Shown here: positions 38,540-57,989 of the stretch, piece by piece | Position numbering within the stretch: position 1 is the first letter of the stretch | How the letters are laid out: each line of letters opens with the position of its first letter | DNA from: Piscicola geometra | Lineage: Eukaryota; Annelida; Clitellata; Hirudinida; Piscicolidae | Assembly: GCA_943735955.1 (NCBI GenBank) | Contig: OX030957.1 | Span: forward strand, 13,257,361 to 13,321,360 | DNA length: 64,000 nt | Reading direction: 5' to 3' | Notes under the pieces: model-generated | Told to the model about the DNA's origin: nothing | The model's input: the letters and a program-made list of their open reading frames with translations, nothing else | Database searches by the model: none | Translations under genes and position numbers: made by a program

Positions 38540-40054
38540 AAAACAACACGTTTGGTCCGGCCATTGATCCACCACCCTTCTCCGCGAAGATCCGAAAACC
38601 ATTGAAACAGCTTTCATCATACGAATCGCAGACTACATTAAAAACGGAGACATTTCATTACAAAAACATATTGCGATCAAAACAAGAGTGGCGATTTCAA
38701 TGATGAAATTTACAAAGATGTCGACCACATCGTGGATGAATGCCTACAAATATTCTGAGAATGTCAGTAACATCTTAAACTTGTAATTTTTGCTTTTAAA
38801 AATTCAAGTTTGTTGTTGTTATGTTGCTGTTTTAGCATGAGAAAATTTGCAAGAGACTTTTAAAGGTCTTTGTAGGACCTGAACATTCCATAAATATTTA
38901 ACTTTCCTTGCAAAGTGATTACAACAACGACATTTAGACGATTAAAACAGCAAAAAAACACGCATAAAACACACACGGAGACAAAAAATAAATACACAAA
39001 CACAAAGCTAAAATAAATAAACACATAATGCTACAAAAATAAATAAAAAACACATAATGCAGAATGTGTTCTTTGAAGGGAAGATTGATTACCAGATTTT
39101 ATCTCAGTTCGATAGGTGGCGTGACGTGCAGTGAAGCAACTTTACGATGGTTGAAGTCACCATGGACTCTTCTTTTCTGAGTATTCTAAGTAATAGATCT
39201 TCTCGCCTTTCAATAGATTATATCCGTTGGTATATTCAAAAAAATCAACTGTTGGTTTTAATCTAATCGACAGTCATAGGTTCTTTGAAAGCCACAAAAT
39301 CATCACTCAATCCTCAAACTATACAAGTTATGTGGTCGATAGTTGAGTGGTAATTTATATAGTATAAATAACCATAAATCTAACCATCTCAAAAGCAACC
39401 AAAGATTATGTTTAACGTCTTCATGTTTGTATTCAATCGATCTATGCCGCAGAATAGATGCATGCAGAATGGATTTGCTAATTATAAAGAGAGATCTCAA
39501 TCTAGAATGATAGTCGTAATAGAACTTTTCATTCGATGTGGAGAAACAGTTAACATTTCTCCTGATAACAACACTCTTGCTCCTATTTAAAAATCATTAA
39601 CTCAAATTAATTATCGTTTCTTTACAAACTTATTGAACGATTTTGAATTTCGTAAAAAAAACTATATAAATATATTTAAATAGATTAAATCTTAAATCAT
39701 CTTTCTCTCTCATCCTCATTTCTAGGAGGCTGGGGCTGAACTGATGAATGGAGTGTCAGAACCGAAGAGCAAATTGACGGGGAGCTCATCCTTCATGCCC
39801 TGAGATCCTTCCGAATAACGACTGGATAAATGATCAATTCTAGAGATGGAAACGACTCCTAGAATAACTGAATGAATAATTGCTTGCTATATTCTCCCTG
39901 GTTTCAGTGACAGTTTGTTAGACTTGATTTCTTATTTTTCTCAAGGCGTTTTAGATCTTCTTACTTATAACTTATAACTTACCTAAACACTTGTCGAACA
40001 TTATAACTTATAAGTTATAGACTATAAGTCATAGTGCTCAACCAGGGTCTGGAC
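38540..40054. other. Intergenic, no confirmed gene
   Basis: At 39726 a good pyrimidine tract and AG precede a short open stretch (EAGAELMNGVSEPK to FMP, stop at about 39800) on the plus strand, and the minus strand is also open. Without partner exons I cannot tell an exon from chance. Confidence 0.3.
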
Positions 40055-41360
40055 CATAGGCGCTGACTCCATGGGGCTTGGGGGGGGTGTGAGTCCCTCC
40101 TCAATATTTAGTCGATTGGGCCCGCCATTAGCTGAGCCACCACAATATTTGGTTATAGAAATTGAATTTTTTATGATGAAATATTTCAATTACTAATTTT
40201 TATTTTGAAAATAACATTTTGATATAATCGACAAATATTTCATGAACTTTCCATACTAATTTTCATGTTAACGGAAAAAAAATTAAATAATTACTTACAT
40301 AAAAAATATAATGAAATTTATAAAATAGCTATGGTTGTCTTTATGAAATAAAAATTACCAAAAAAAATTTATTTTGCATTTGCAGTTTGGGAGAATGAGA
40401 ATGTTGAAAAAAAACTTTTTTTTAAGCCTTTGATGAATTGATTGTTATAAATAAAGAAGAAAATTGAGAAGAGGAGAAATTGTACAAATATTCATAAATG
40501 AGTCCTACAAAAATGGAAGAGTATTAAATGTTTTATTTTATTAGAATAAAATGAATTTTTTCTAATACTACAAGAAGTATAAAAAGTTATTTTTATCTGC
40601 AAGTATTTCCTGGAAATAGCATTTTTCACCATGTAGTCGTTTACCTTTAGACTATATTTCTGTATTTCTGTACGGGAACTTCTCCTCGCGTAACTGTAAG
40701 AAATCCGCGGGAAATTGTGTCGTCGTCGAAAAGTATTCGCGGAAATGGGTTTTCAAAAAATTTGCAAAAGTTGCTTTATTGTCTTTGTATCTCAAATAAT
40801 TTTATCTCAACATTTGTTGCAAATTTAATTTGTTTTTGTTTTTGTGTGCCGAATTTTAACGTTCAAATATTAAATGGTGAGAAATGTCAATAATATCAAG
40901 TTTTGGGCCGAGAGTGAGTGAAGAGACCAAAGTTATAGTTTCAAGAAAGTCGGAACCGTCTCAAAAAATTTCAAGAACCAAAAGTATGATGACCAGCGGA
41001 AAAGAGACGGGAATACATTTTGGACTGGTTATGGAAAATGGTCCCAGTCCCACTTCTAGATAACAGACTAAAATATATATTCATTTCAAAAATCCATTTA
41101 AAATATCATTTTCACTGAAATTTTAATTTGTTTCTAATTGATTAGAAATGAAACTTTGACAAACCACAATTGATTTTTGTAAGTTTGAGAGTATTAAGAT
41201 GAATTCATTACTTATTGACTGAACTTACCTCACCAAAAAATTATTCAAATAGTTTATTTATCTCTAATTATAATAATTTTAAAGTTGTTGAATGATTTAA
41301 TATTAATTTATAAAATATGGCCTGGATCTCTCCAATATTTTAGACAAGTCGGCGCCTATG
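40055..41360. mobile_element. 1.3-kb non-autonomous hAT-like element
   Basis: Left end CATAGGCGCTGACT (40055-40068) and inverted right end CATAGGCGCCGACT (41347-41360), 13 of 14 identical. Flanks GTCTGGAC (40047-40054) and GTCTAGAC (41361-41368) form a 7/8 target duplication. The inside is AT-rich without transposase. The 8-bp duplication and GGCGC-type end suggest hAT. The element at 1017-3849 has unrelated ends. Confidence 0.75.
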
Positions 41361-41590
41361 GTCTAGACCATCGTCCTTGTATCGTGGAAAGACGTCTTTT
41401 CCACCAACTTCACGCTTACTTTGCTTTCGTGAGTCCTCAACCTGTCGAATGCTGTTAGACTTTCCCACCACAGGCGATAAAGAGTTGAAGGTCTCGAACA
41501 ACCTCTGCTCCTGCTCTGATGCACCCATCAACAATGATGATCGATGAAGCTTCCTGGGGGGGAGGGGGGGGGGGGCACAGGTGCTTGATC
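41361..41590 (-). other. Unrecognised open stretch next to the hAT-like element
   Basis: The minus strand is open and reads LLMGASEQEQRLFETFNSLS and on to KDVFPRYKDDGLD, where the element begins; beyond the element the frame would stop within a few codons. Codon make-up looks protein-like. Could be a gene exon or an older transposon ORF; no family recognised. A G-run lies at 41558-41575. Confidence 0.3.
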
Positions 41591-41599
41591 TGTGAAGGC

Positions 41600-43055
41600 T
41601 ATCACGCTATTAAAAACTATTTTTTTTTAATTCAATGGTTTAGGCTATGGAGGCATGATTTGAATTAAAAATCCATACTTATAATTATAAAAGTTATTCA
41701 AACAAGATTCGAAACTACAAAAAGGGTAGGGTAGGGCAACCTTTGCAGGGATGTAACTTTTGAATTCGAGAAGCTGGAATGCTTTAAAACAAAAAAGTCA
41801 TTAATAAAGCTACAAAATATCATTTTATACTTTTTAGATCTATTAAATGAAAACCGTTGAATAAATAAAATGAATGACTTTTCAAGAAGTTCATTTTATG
41901 GTAATCAAAATAATTAAATATAATTTAAAATATAAATTAAAATATAATTTAGAATGGGCATAAGAAAAAGCATAGGCATCTTGAAGATGAGTTGGGAGGA
42001 GGAAGATCAATAGATGGGTTGCCTTGGTGAGAGATCCTAAGGTGCAACGGGAGCAGCTAGAGAGAGTCGGAAAGGAGGGTATGGGAAGAGAGATACAGGT
42101 GTAAGGAAATTAAATGGTTTAGAAATTATGATGAGTTGTATTCCACACAAAGATAGGTTTGGGTTGAACTGTTTATCATTGAGGTTGTTGACCAAATCAG
42201 CCGTGAACTCAATGCATTATCGCTCAAATCATTCTCAAATCATCCCTAAAGAAGAGCATGCAGCCTTCAGCAGGCTTCTTGGAAAGTGGCACAGTTGTTT
42301 CCCTTGAGATAACGACATTTCGGAATTAATAACACTTTTTCTGATTAGAAAAAGTTGATTTCTTTCATGAATTTCCTATTTTGCTTTTTTATTCATCGCA
42401 ATCATTTAATTAGTTTCCATTGTTTAATTTGAAAAATAATTGAATTAGAATGGGTCCATTTTGTTAATTGTTTTTTCCGTTATGGGAGTCTAGCTGCCTA
42501 AAGCTTTTGTTCAGCTTTCTTCAATTACCATTCTTTACATGCGCTCAGAGAAAGACCGGAGCTGTTATGATGAGAATGACTGAACTGCTTTCAGATTTAA
42601 TCAAAAAGATCAGTTTTCCGACCAACGATGAACGTTTTAAGTTTAGGGAGTTAAACCACGCAGATCTTTTGACCTCTATAATGGTTAAAAAAAAGAAAAA
42701 AACATCTAAAACCCATCTTTTCTCTCATGTTTTATTTCGTAGAATATTCTTTTTTATTAAATATGAAATAAAAGAAACAAAATGATGATCAAAAGCAGCA
42801 TACGGCTTCAGGTTCCTCGTTCACCAATAATATTCACCATAAAAAGTTAGTGTATATATCATAGATATCCTACAAACAAAAAGTATATACTATATCTATG
42901 GTATATATTTTTCATTCACGATTTTTCCTAGATAGCGACAGTCAATGCCTTATGTCGTTAATGCAAGGAAATACTCTATAATAGAGGTATAAAATGAAAA
43001 CATCGCTTCTTAGTTATGATTCGAATTGTGTCTCAAAGTTTTGTATTATTTTTAA
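41600..43055. other. Intergenic region upstream of IMPDH
   Basis: AT-rich; nothing recognised apart from short random frames. A frame at 42468-42785 has no exon-like borders. Confidence 0.4.
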
Positions 43056-43060
43056 AGAAA

Positions 43061-43095
43061 ATGGAAATTACTCCGAAAGAAGAAAAGATAAAAAG
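43061..43095 (+). CDS. Possible alternative first coding exon of IMPDH
   Basis: A 35-nt stretch encodes MEITPKEEKIK plus two bases and ends at a strong donor, AG|GTGAGT. Splicing to the AG at 43672-43673 joins it in frame to the IMPDH start (KR then MADFL). IMPDH1 isoforms with extra N-terminal residues are known in vertebrates; here this is only inferred from frame and splice signals. Confidence 0.35.
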
Positions 43096-43140
43096 GTGAG
43101 TATTCTTTTAATCACTCCATTTTGTACATTTTTAAAGTTT

Positions 43141-43205
43141 AAATAAAGTTCCAGGTAAAATGGTAGTTTAAATTTTAAACTACCATTTTACCTGGAACTT
43201 TATTT
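43141..43205. repeat. Perfect 32-bp palindrome with 1-nt spacer
   Basis: Arms 43141-43172 and 43174-43205 are exact reverse complements around base 43173. The arm begins AAATAAAGTTCCAGGTAAAA. It lies about 470 bp before the IMPDH ATG, inside the possible 5' intron. It would fold into a very stable hairpin. Confidence 0.95.
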
Positions 43206-43674
43206 GGCATTCGTGTGAACCGTTTTGGAATGGTTTCATTTTGTTATGAGATTTGAATTAACGAGCGTCCCGAATGCGGCAATAAAGATTTAATTAGAAA
43301 ATATCACTTTTAAAAGTTATTATTTTCAGCAATCTAAAAGTCTTTATTTTATTGAAGAAAATTTAACATTAGAGTAGGTTTTTAAAACATTCATTAAAAA
43401 TTAAAAATACAATTATCAACATTGGCATAACGAATATTCATTAATATAATAATAAAGTAAGTAATTTAATTATCAATATATTAAATACCTTTTATCAAAA
43501 CCGATCATTTTCCTCATGTAACTTCAGCGCACCCCAGAAATTTATCGCTCACGTTTTATGAAAAAATCGTGGCAGTGATTGCTAGAGACGATTTTTAAAA
43601 TTAATTTTTAATCTCTATAAATTAATTATCTCATATTTTCAACTTTTGAATTTGTTTTTTTGTAAATTGTAAGA

Positions 43675-50866
<7,192 letters not shown>

Positions 50867-50929
50867 GTCAGTGGCTGGTCGTGATTGAGGTGGGGAGAAG
50901 GTTTCACAGTGTCATATGGGTTAGTGTGT

Positions 50930-51100
50930 GTCAAGTGTCATGTTTATGTCACCGTTTGATACTGTCACACATGTTGTTCCTTTCATCTTTTGACACATGT
51001 GTTATGTGTGTCACCATTTGACACTGTCACACATGTTATTCCTTTCATCTTTTGCCACATGTGTTATGTGTGTCACCATTTGACAATGTCACGTGTGTTT
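50930..51100. repeat. About 68-bp tandem repeat, 2.5 copies
   Basis: Units containing TGTCACCATTTGACACTGTC and TTCCTTTCATCTTTTG, in sequence after IMPDH exon 11. Confidence 0.9.
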
Positions 51101-51300
51101 TCCTTGAAGAATATGGATTGGCAGAATGATGGAAGCGAAACTTTGATCTTATTCTAGACGGCAATCCTGATGGCGTGATCATCCATCCATCTATCTATTC
51201 ATCCACTCATCCATCTATTCATCCATCTATCTTTTCACCCATCCACTCATCTATCTATTCATTCACCCATCCATCCATCCACTCATCCATCCCTCATCCA

Positions 51301-51500
51301 NNNNNNNNNNNNNNNNNNNNNNNNNNNNNNNNNNNNNNNNNNNNNNNNNNNNNNNNNNNNNNNNNNNNNNNNNNNNNNNNNNNNNNNNNNNNNNNNNNNN
51401 NNNNNNNNNNNNNNNNNNNNNNNNNNNNNNNNNNNNNNNNNNNNNNNNNNNNNNNNNNNNNNNNNNNNNNNNNNNNNNNNNNNNNNNNNNNNNNNNNNNN
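51301..51500. other. Assembly gap (200 N)
   Basis: Exactly 200 unknown bases, a conventional placeholder. The 3' parts of both IMPDH and UPF2 should lie here, so the true size is probably much larger. Confidence 0.98.
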
Positions 51501-52700
51501 TGTTTGGGTGGGTTGACAGCATTGTGTGGGGGGGGGGCGGGGGTGTGATGTTTGGGTGGGTTGACAGCATTGTGTGGGGTGGTGTGATGTTTGGGTGGGT
51601 TGACAGCATTGTGTGGGGTGGTGTGATGTTTGGGTGGGTTGACAGCATTGTGTGGGGGGGGTGTGATGTTTGGGTGGGTTGACAGCATTGTGTGGGGGGG
51701 GGGGGTGTGATGTTTGGGTGGGTTGACAGCATTGTGTGGGGGGGGGTGTGATGTTTGGGTGGGTTGACAGCATTGTGTGGGGGGGGGGGTGTGATGTTTG
51801 GGTGGGTTGACAGCATTGTGTGTGGGGGGGGGGGTGTGATGTTTGGGTGGGTTGACAGCATTGTGTGGGGGGGGGGGTGTGATGTTTAGGTGGGTTGACA
51901 GCATTGTGTGGGGGGGGGGGGGTGATGTTTGGGTGGGTTGACAGCATTGTGTGGGGGGGGTGTGATGTTTGGGTGGGTTGACAGCATTGTGTGGGGGGGT
52001 GTGATGTTTGGGTGGGTTGACAGCATTGTGTGGGGGGGTGTGATGTTTGGGTGGGTTGACAGCATTGTGTGGGGGGGTGTGATGTTTGGGTGGGTTGACA
52101 GCATTGTGTGGGGGGGGTGTGATGTTTGGGTGGGTTGACAGCATTGTGTGGGGGGGTGTGATGTTTGGGTGGGTTGACAGCATTGTGTGGGGGGGGGGCG
52201 GGGGTGTGATGTTTGGGTGGGTTGACAGCATTGTGTGGGGGGGGGCGGGGGTGTGATGTTTGGGTGGGTTGACAGCATTGTGTGGGGTGGTGTGATGTTT
52301 GGGTGGGTTGACAGCATTGTGTGGGGTGGTGTGATGTTTGGGTGGGTTGACAGCATTGTGTGGGGGGGGTGTGATGTTTGGGTGGGTTGACAGCATTGTG
52401 TGGGGGGGGGGGTGTGATGTTTGGGTGGGTTAACAGCATTGTGTGGGGGGGGGTGTGATGTTTGGGTGGGTTGACAGCATTGTGTGGGGGGGGGGGGTGT
52501 GATGTTTGGGTGGGTTGACAGCATTGTGTGTGGGGGGGGGTGTGATGTTTGGGTGGGTTGACAGCATTGTGTGGGGGGGGTGTGATGTTTGGGTGGGTTG
52601 ACAGCATTGTGTGGGGGGGGGGGGGGTGTGATGTTTGGGTGGGTTGACAGCATTGTGTGGGGGGGGGGTGTGATGTTTGGGTGGGTTGACAGCATTGTGT
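51501..52700. repeat. 38-45-bp G-rich minisatellite
   Basis: About 28 units of TTTGGGTGGGTTGACAGCAT, TGTGT and a G run of variable length. The order of variant units just after the gap is repeated about 708 bp later, showing a higher-order duplication. The G runs have quadruplex potential. Confidence 0.95.
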
Positions 52701-52882
52701 GCTCGAGCATCTTCGCTTTCTTATTCAATTCGCCTCTTTCATCTTTCATTCATTCAATCGTTTTTTCATTCATCCCTCCATGCATGCATCCATGCATGCA
52801 TTCATCCATTCATGCATTCATCCATTCATTCATCCATCCATTCATTCATCCATCCATTCATGCATCCATCTATCCATCCCAC

Positions 52883-54639
52883 CTTCTCCTCCCTCTTAGT
52901 CTTCAAGATCTTGTGCCACTGTTCCAGGAAGTGAGGCGCGAACTCAACATACCTGGCAAGGTGGGTAGGTGGGTGGGTGGGTGGGTGGGTGGGTGGGTAG
53001 GTGGGTAGGTGGGTGGGTGGGTGGGTGGGTAGGTGGTGGGTGGGTGGGTGGGTGGGTGGGTGGGTGGGTGGGTGGGTGGGTGGGTGGGTGGGTGGGTGGG
53101 TGGGTGGGTAGGTGGGTGAGTGGGTGGGTGGGTTTTTGGCAAGGGCATCCATGCATTCATATACAATGCATTGTAAATCTTACATTTGTAACCAGATTCT
53201 TAATGGTAGCACTCTTCTTTACGCCAATGAATCCTGGACACTATACACATACCAGGAAAAAAGATTGAGCGCTTTCCACATGCGGTGTCTTCGACGCATG
53301 CTCGGAATCTCATGGCAAGACCGCGTCACAAACAACGAGGTGTTGGCGAGGGCAGCCATTTCAAGCATGACTACTCTTCGTCAAAGACGTCTCCGATGGT
53401 TAGGACATGTACGTCGGATAGATGATGGCCGACTTCCCAAAGACGTGCTATTCGGCGAGCTTGTCTCAGGATAGAGAGCAACTGGCAGGCCATACCTTCG
53501 CTACAAGGACGTCTGCAAGCACGATCTAAAATCTAGAGATCGACGTCAGCACCTGGGAATCGCTTGCTGAAGATAAAAGCAGATGGAGGCAAGCTGTGCG
53601 CATGGGACTAGAAGCGGGAGAAGCAGAGATTCGTCGGCTTGCCAATGAAAAGCGCTCCCGCAGAAAAGAAAAACAGCAGCGATCTGCGACCAGCAGCCAC
53701 CAACAATCAGCAGCCAACAACAACCAGAGGCGAGCAACAACCAGCAGCCAACAACAACCAGCAGCCAACAACAACCAACAGCCAACAACAACCAACAGCC
53801 AACAACAACCAGCTGCGAACGACAATCAGAAGAGAACAACAACCAACAAAGAACAACAACCATCAGAGAACAACAACCAGCAAGTGCATTGTCTACTTAG
53901 ACTGAAGGACGCCATCAATGGTGTTAATGAAATCATAGAATTGAAATATACAATACAATTGATAAAAAGAATAACAATATTATTATATATAAATAATATT
54001 ATTATAATTATAATTACCAATGAACACCCCCCCTTCCCCTCTCTAAGCCCCCCCGTCTAAAACACCCCTTTTCCTGCCACCCGAACCCACCACAACCCAC
54101 CCTAACCCTAACCCCCCCCTGACCCACCCACCACAACCCCCCCTGACCCACCCACCACAACCCCCCCTGACCCACCCACCACAACCCCCCCTGACCCACC
54201 CACTACAACCCCCCCTGACCCACCCACCACAACCCCCCCTGACCCACCCACCACAACCCCTCCTGACCCACCCACCACAACCCCTCCTGACCCATCCACC
54301 CTAATCCCCCCTGACCCACCCACCTCTGGTGCATGAGGGAGGCAACGATGAGGACACAGTTGATGTCCACCATCTTCAGCTTTGCCTCCACCAGCGCTGA
54401 TGACTGCATGGTGGCGATGATGATGGTGGTGGTTGGTGATGATGATGGTGGTGGTGGTTGGTGATGATGATGGTGGTGGTGGTTGGTGATGATGATGGTG
54501 GTCGTGGTTGGTGATGATGATGGTGGTGGTGGTTGGTGATGATGATGGTGGTGGTGGTTGGTGATGATGATGGTGGTGGTGGTTGGTGATGATGATGGTG
54601 GTGGTGGTGGTTGGTGATGATGATGGTGGTGGTGGCTGG

Positions 54640-54670
<31 letters not shown>

Positions 54671-56669
54671 TAGTGATGATGATCGTGGTGGTGGTGGTGG
54701 TTGGTGATGATGATGGTGGTGGTGGTGGTTGGTGATGATGATGATGATGGTGGTGGTTGACGATGATGATGATGATGGTGGTGGTGGTGGTTGGTGATGA
54801 TGATGGTGGTGTGGCTGGTGATGATGATGATGATGGTGGTGGTTGGTGATGATGATGGTGGTGGTGGCTGGTGATGATGATGATGATGGTGGTGGTTGGT
54901 GATAATGATGGTGGTGGTGGTTGGTGTAATTGATGATGACTAATCAAATTAGTAACTAATTTGCGAGCAACCAAGCGACCGCCACACGGAAGGCACAACT
55001 GGAGTCAGCTTGAGCTTCCAGAACCTCGGCGTAGCTTCGACACGGCACTTCAGAATCGATTCCCCGAGCTCTTGAATGATGAACATTAACCAGCGCCAAC
55101 GAAATCCAACTGAAGACAGACACACTGGACGAGGCACTGAGTCATGCAAGCGAAAGATCCTGAAGAAGCAGACAGAACGCAAGTACGCTCAGTGGGTGTC
55201 CCTCAACACTCTCTCTCTTGGACGAATGCAACAAGGTCAGCAAAAAGTACGAGAGGATGCGACAGTTAAGGCATGAAGAGCAGTGGAACTCGCTGCAGTG
55301 CCGAAGGAACTTGACGTCTTGGCAAGGACTTGCTATTGGACGATGCTTGGATCCAACAGTCCAGCCGTGGATCAACCTGTGCACCGCTATTTGTTCTACG
55401 AGGCCGAGATGAAAACACGAAAGCGTCCTGGCAGACCAAGAACCTCATACAGACAACAAATCTCGGCATACATAGACCCAGGGCAGCCAACGATTAAAGC
55501 AACCAAGGCGCTGGAAAACCGTGGGCTGTGAACAAAATGTTTGGAGTCATTTTATCGTGCGCGGAAAAAAGGCCTGCTGGCTTCTTATTTGCACCCGCTC
55601 GATGATGATGATGATGACGATGAACAATAATTATAATTATTATTATTATTGAACAATAATAATTATTATTATTGTTCAATAGTTCTAATAAAATAATTAA
55701 AATAATCAAAATGGTGAAAAGTGAATCTAACGATTTCTCCTATGTACTTGGAGAGGTTGAGTTTGTTGAAGTCGGCAATGATGGACTCCTTCTGCGACTC
55801 GCAAATACCCTTCTGTTGTTCATTCAGATGGATGGATGAGAATGGAGGGAGGAGGTGTGGAGGGAGGAGGTGTGGAGGGAGGAGGTGTGGAGGGTGGGTG
55901 CATGGAGAGTAACTGGAGAGTGAATGGAGGTTGCATGATAATGATGAAATGAAACTGCTGATGGTGTAATGGTTAAGACACTGGCTCGTTACTCCAAATG
56001 TCATGAGTTCGATTCCTGCTCTTGCATAGTATCTAGCGAAGAGAGAGCTGTGGAAGCGCCTCGTGAAAGCAAGAGACAAATACTCACGTCGTCGGTTGCT
56101 AATAGCACTGAGATATGACCCAAAAACACACTAACAATTTGTTCTATGCAAAATGAAATATATGAAGTTTTGAGGAGATATTCAAGTTAAATAATTTAAC
56201 GAACCAATTTCTTGACAAAGGCTGTGTTCTTCTTGAGACTTGAGTCGAGTTTGCAGAAAAAAGATTCTTCTGGGCGATTGTCTGTACAAATAAAAATGCT
56301 TTAAAGTTCGTAATAATGGGAGATTGAATAAACTTGATTTTAATGGAGAATTGAATAATTGTTAGTTTAGGAAAGTACCAATGGCTTTTAGATTCTCTTC
56401 AAAGAGTTTGTTCTTGAATTTAAGACGTTCTTCAGCCTCTGAGACATAATCCTTCAAGACCTTCTGGAAATTGTGATTCATTTACAGTAAACTGATTATA
56501 AGAAATTAAAAGCACATGACATGGTAAATTTAACATACTTGAGCTTTTTTAAAATATTTATTAAATAATAAAAAGCATATAACATGGCATATTCTCTACC
56601 ACTAACCAAGTCTTCATTTTTCTTGTTGGCACTTTCAGCATTTGATGCTTCAGTCGCCATTTCAACCAT
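52883..56669 (-). CDS. UPF2: UPF2 (regulator of nonsense transcripts 2), N-terminal part only
   Basis: UPF2 bridges UPF1 and UPF3 in nonsense-mediated decay. Exons in order: 56669-56607, 56463-56379, 56281-56205, 55812-55732, 54403-54324 and 52952-52883, giving exactly 152 residues. Diagnostic stretches against human UPF2: NRPEESFFCKLDSSLKKNTA and FVKKL; DFNKLNLSKYIGEI; LVEAKLKMVDINC; RYVEFAPHFLEQW and KTKREEK. This covers the start of the first MIF4G domain. The remaining approximately 1,100 residues would lie toward lower coordinates, where only the minisatellite and the assembly gap are found. The first ATG directly follows a TAA in frame, fixing the start if this is the first coding exon; the N-terminus is shorter and less basic than in human. 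LINE fragments sit in introns 4 and 5 and a tRNA-like SINE in intron 3. The last visible donor is AAG|GTGGGA. Confidence 0.93.
52953..53140. repeat. GGGT tetramer array
   Basis: GGGT/AGGT units. On the UPF2 sense strand it is a CCCACC array ending about 10 bp before the exon 6 acceptor. Confidence 0.95.
53190..53620 (+). mobile_element. LINE C-terminal fragment
   Basis: Encodes the RT C-terminal region (YANESWTLYTYQEKRLSAFH, RCLRRMLGISWQDRVTNNEV, LRWLGHVRRIDDGRLPKDV), then a stop. Same broad family as 4520-7327, antisense in UPF2 intron 5. Confidence 0.85.
53690..53885. repeat. CAACAACCAGCAGCCAA array
   Basis: Irregular 15-30-bp units following the LINE fragment. Confidence 0.9.
54075..54323. 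repeat. 24-bp CCTGACCCACCCACCACAACC array at the UPF2 exon 5 donor
   Basis: Nine or so units. On the sense strand the donor GTGGGTGGGTCAGG is the first unit of the array. CCCTAACCCTAACCC at about 54101 is a chance telomere-like match within it. Confidence 0.95.
54415..54930. repeat. GATGATGATGGTGGTGGTTGGT array abutting UPF2 exon 5
   Basis: 21-24-bp units. The sense strand is ACCACCACCATCATCATC, ending about 12 bp before the exon acceptor. Confidence 0.95.
54950..55630 (+). mobile_element. LINE fragment with GATGAT tail
   Basis: Broken frames with RKRPGRPRTSYRQQ-type C-terminal sequence and a GATGATGATGATGAC tail at about 55602-55620, as in the element ending at 7327. Antisense in UPF2 intron 4. 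Assignment to the same LINE group is likely but the frame is poorly preserved. Confidence 0.55.
55622..55685. repeat. AT-rich inverted repeat
   Basis: GAACAATAATTATAATTATT followed by its near complement AATAATTATTATTATTGTTC. Forms an AT hairpin. Confidence 0.7.
55955..56045 (+). mobile_element. tRNA-derived SINE-like sequence
   Basis: A-box TGGTGTAATGG (55962-55972) and B-box AGTTCGATTCC (56006-56016), 44 nt apart as in a tRNA. The arms do not pair well enough for a functional tRNA. Lies in UPF2 intron 3. Confidence 0.6.
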
Positions 56670-57932
56670 TTAAGCTTTCTGCAATCGACTCAGTTAAAAA
56701 AAAGTGTTTTTATAAATAAATAATAGAACTTTCAATATTTAAATGTCCACCTTTGTTTCTAAAATATGTGAATAAATGCTAAGGTTTGTAAAGAAAGTTT
56801 ATAAATTTTCAAAAAGTTATTTTTCCTAATTTTCTTAAATTCTGACGTGAAAATTTTAAAAAATTTCATTAGTTACGTTTACGGGCGTACAACTGTCTAA
56901 AAAGTAAAGCAGTTTGAAATCAACAGAGATATGAAACTCAACGTCAGAGATGGTGGTATTGAGTAATTTTATTTAAAACTTACAGATTTATAAAAATTAA
57001 AATGTATAATAAATAAGTAAACAGGGGTTTTCACGCAATTTAACTTTTCAAGCTAAGCTCTTTATCAAAACAAAAGATTTGCCTTGGGGAAGCTTTGCAT
57101 TGGACAACAAGCTAAATAGAAAAGACAACTTTTCAAAAACTTTCAATTTACATCTCTCAATTGGAAATTAACAAACCTAAAGATTGAAATGTGAAGATAT
57201 ATACAATCATCACAGGTTGAATGTGTTCATGAAACGATGCTTTATGTCTTAAAGTTTAAGATGATGGTTTCTAAAAATTTAAATTTAAAAAGTAATTCGC
57301 GGTTCGTTCGCTTGGTGGCTTGCTGAAATCATCTTTGACAAAACCACTACTCACAATTTATATTTTCTATCAACCCTTGGACTAAACTTTTAAAAGATAC
57401 ATTTTTTCAGTATAAAGAATAAACAAAAGCATGTTTCACATGTTTATTTAAATCAAAACCATTTGAAACATCTGTTCATGATTTTGAACACTTTCAAAAG
57501 ACACAATATGTATAAATTATAAAGCAAAACCGTGTGGAACCCCTAAACAAACATCTCAAAAGGCTGCTTCTACATTACAATAAACTTTATTTGAATAAAC
57601 TTGCATTGAATAAAGCAAGGCGATCTAACTCAAGGCACATTTGTGATCAAGGAACTGCTTTACTGAACATTTGCTTGAATACTACTGCTTCTCTTGGCAG
57701 CGCAAGTCTTCAAGTAGGCTCAGAACATCGAAACGATTATGCAATTTAATAAAGGCAAGAACTTCAGATTCAAACAACAACGACTGAACTTATCTTGTTT
57801 CCTAAAAACAATCCTTAGCAACTATCACATCTCACAATTAAAAAATACATATCCTTTTTCCAGCCATGAAACAAACTTATCATCCCCTCACACCACTCTT
57901 CTTCCTCACACCCTCCACTTTCACACCCTCTT
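56670..57932. other. Upstream region of UPF2, no other gene seen
   Basis: AT-rich. Should contain the UPF2 promoter and perhaps a 5' UTR exon. A frame at 57534-57749 has no supporting features. Confidence 0.4.
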
Positions 57933-57988
57933 AATCAATCAATCAATCAAATTAATTTCTATAGCGCTCTTTCATCAAATTCAAGAGA
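57933..57988 (-). mobile_element. Short 3' end of the CR1-like LINE
   Basis: AATC tail and the TTTCTATAGCGCTCTTTC end, antisense, as at 9377-9436. Inserted between UPF2 and the Scratch gene. Confidence 0.85.
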
Positions 57989-57989
57989 T

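Noticed and set aside
38640..38790. Plus-strand open stretch resembling a LINE C-terminal region
   Set aside because: Similarity too weak and short to call.
51263..52749. Long minus-strand frames with Cys-Cys-Gln-Pro repeats
   Set aside because: Read through the N gap and a minisatellite; the repeat explains the sequence.
54098..54116. Telomere-like CCCTAACCCTAACC
   Set aside because: Two units only, inside a C-rich array variant.
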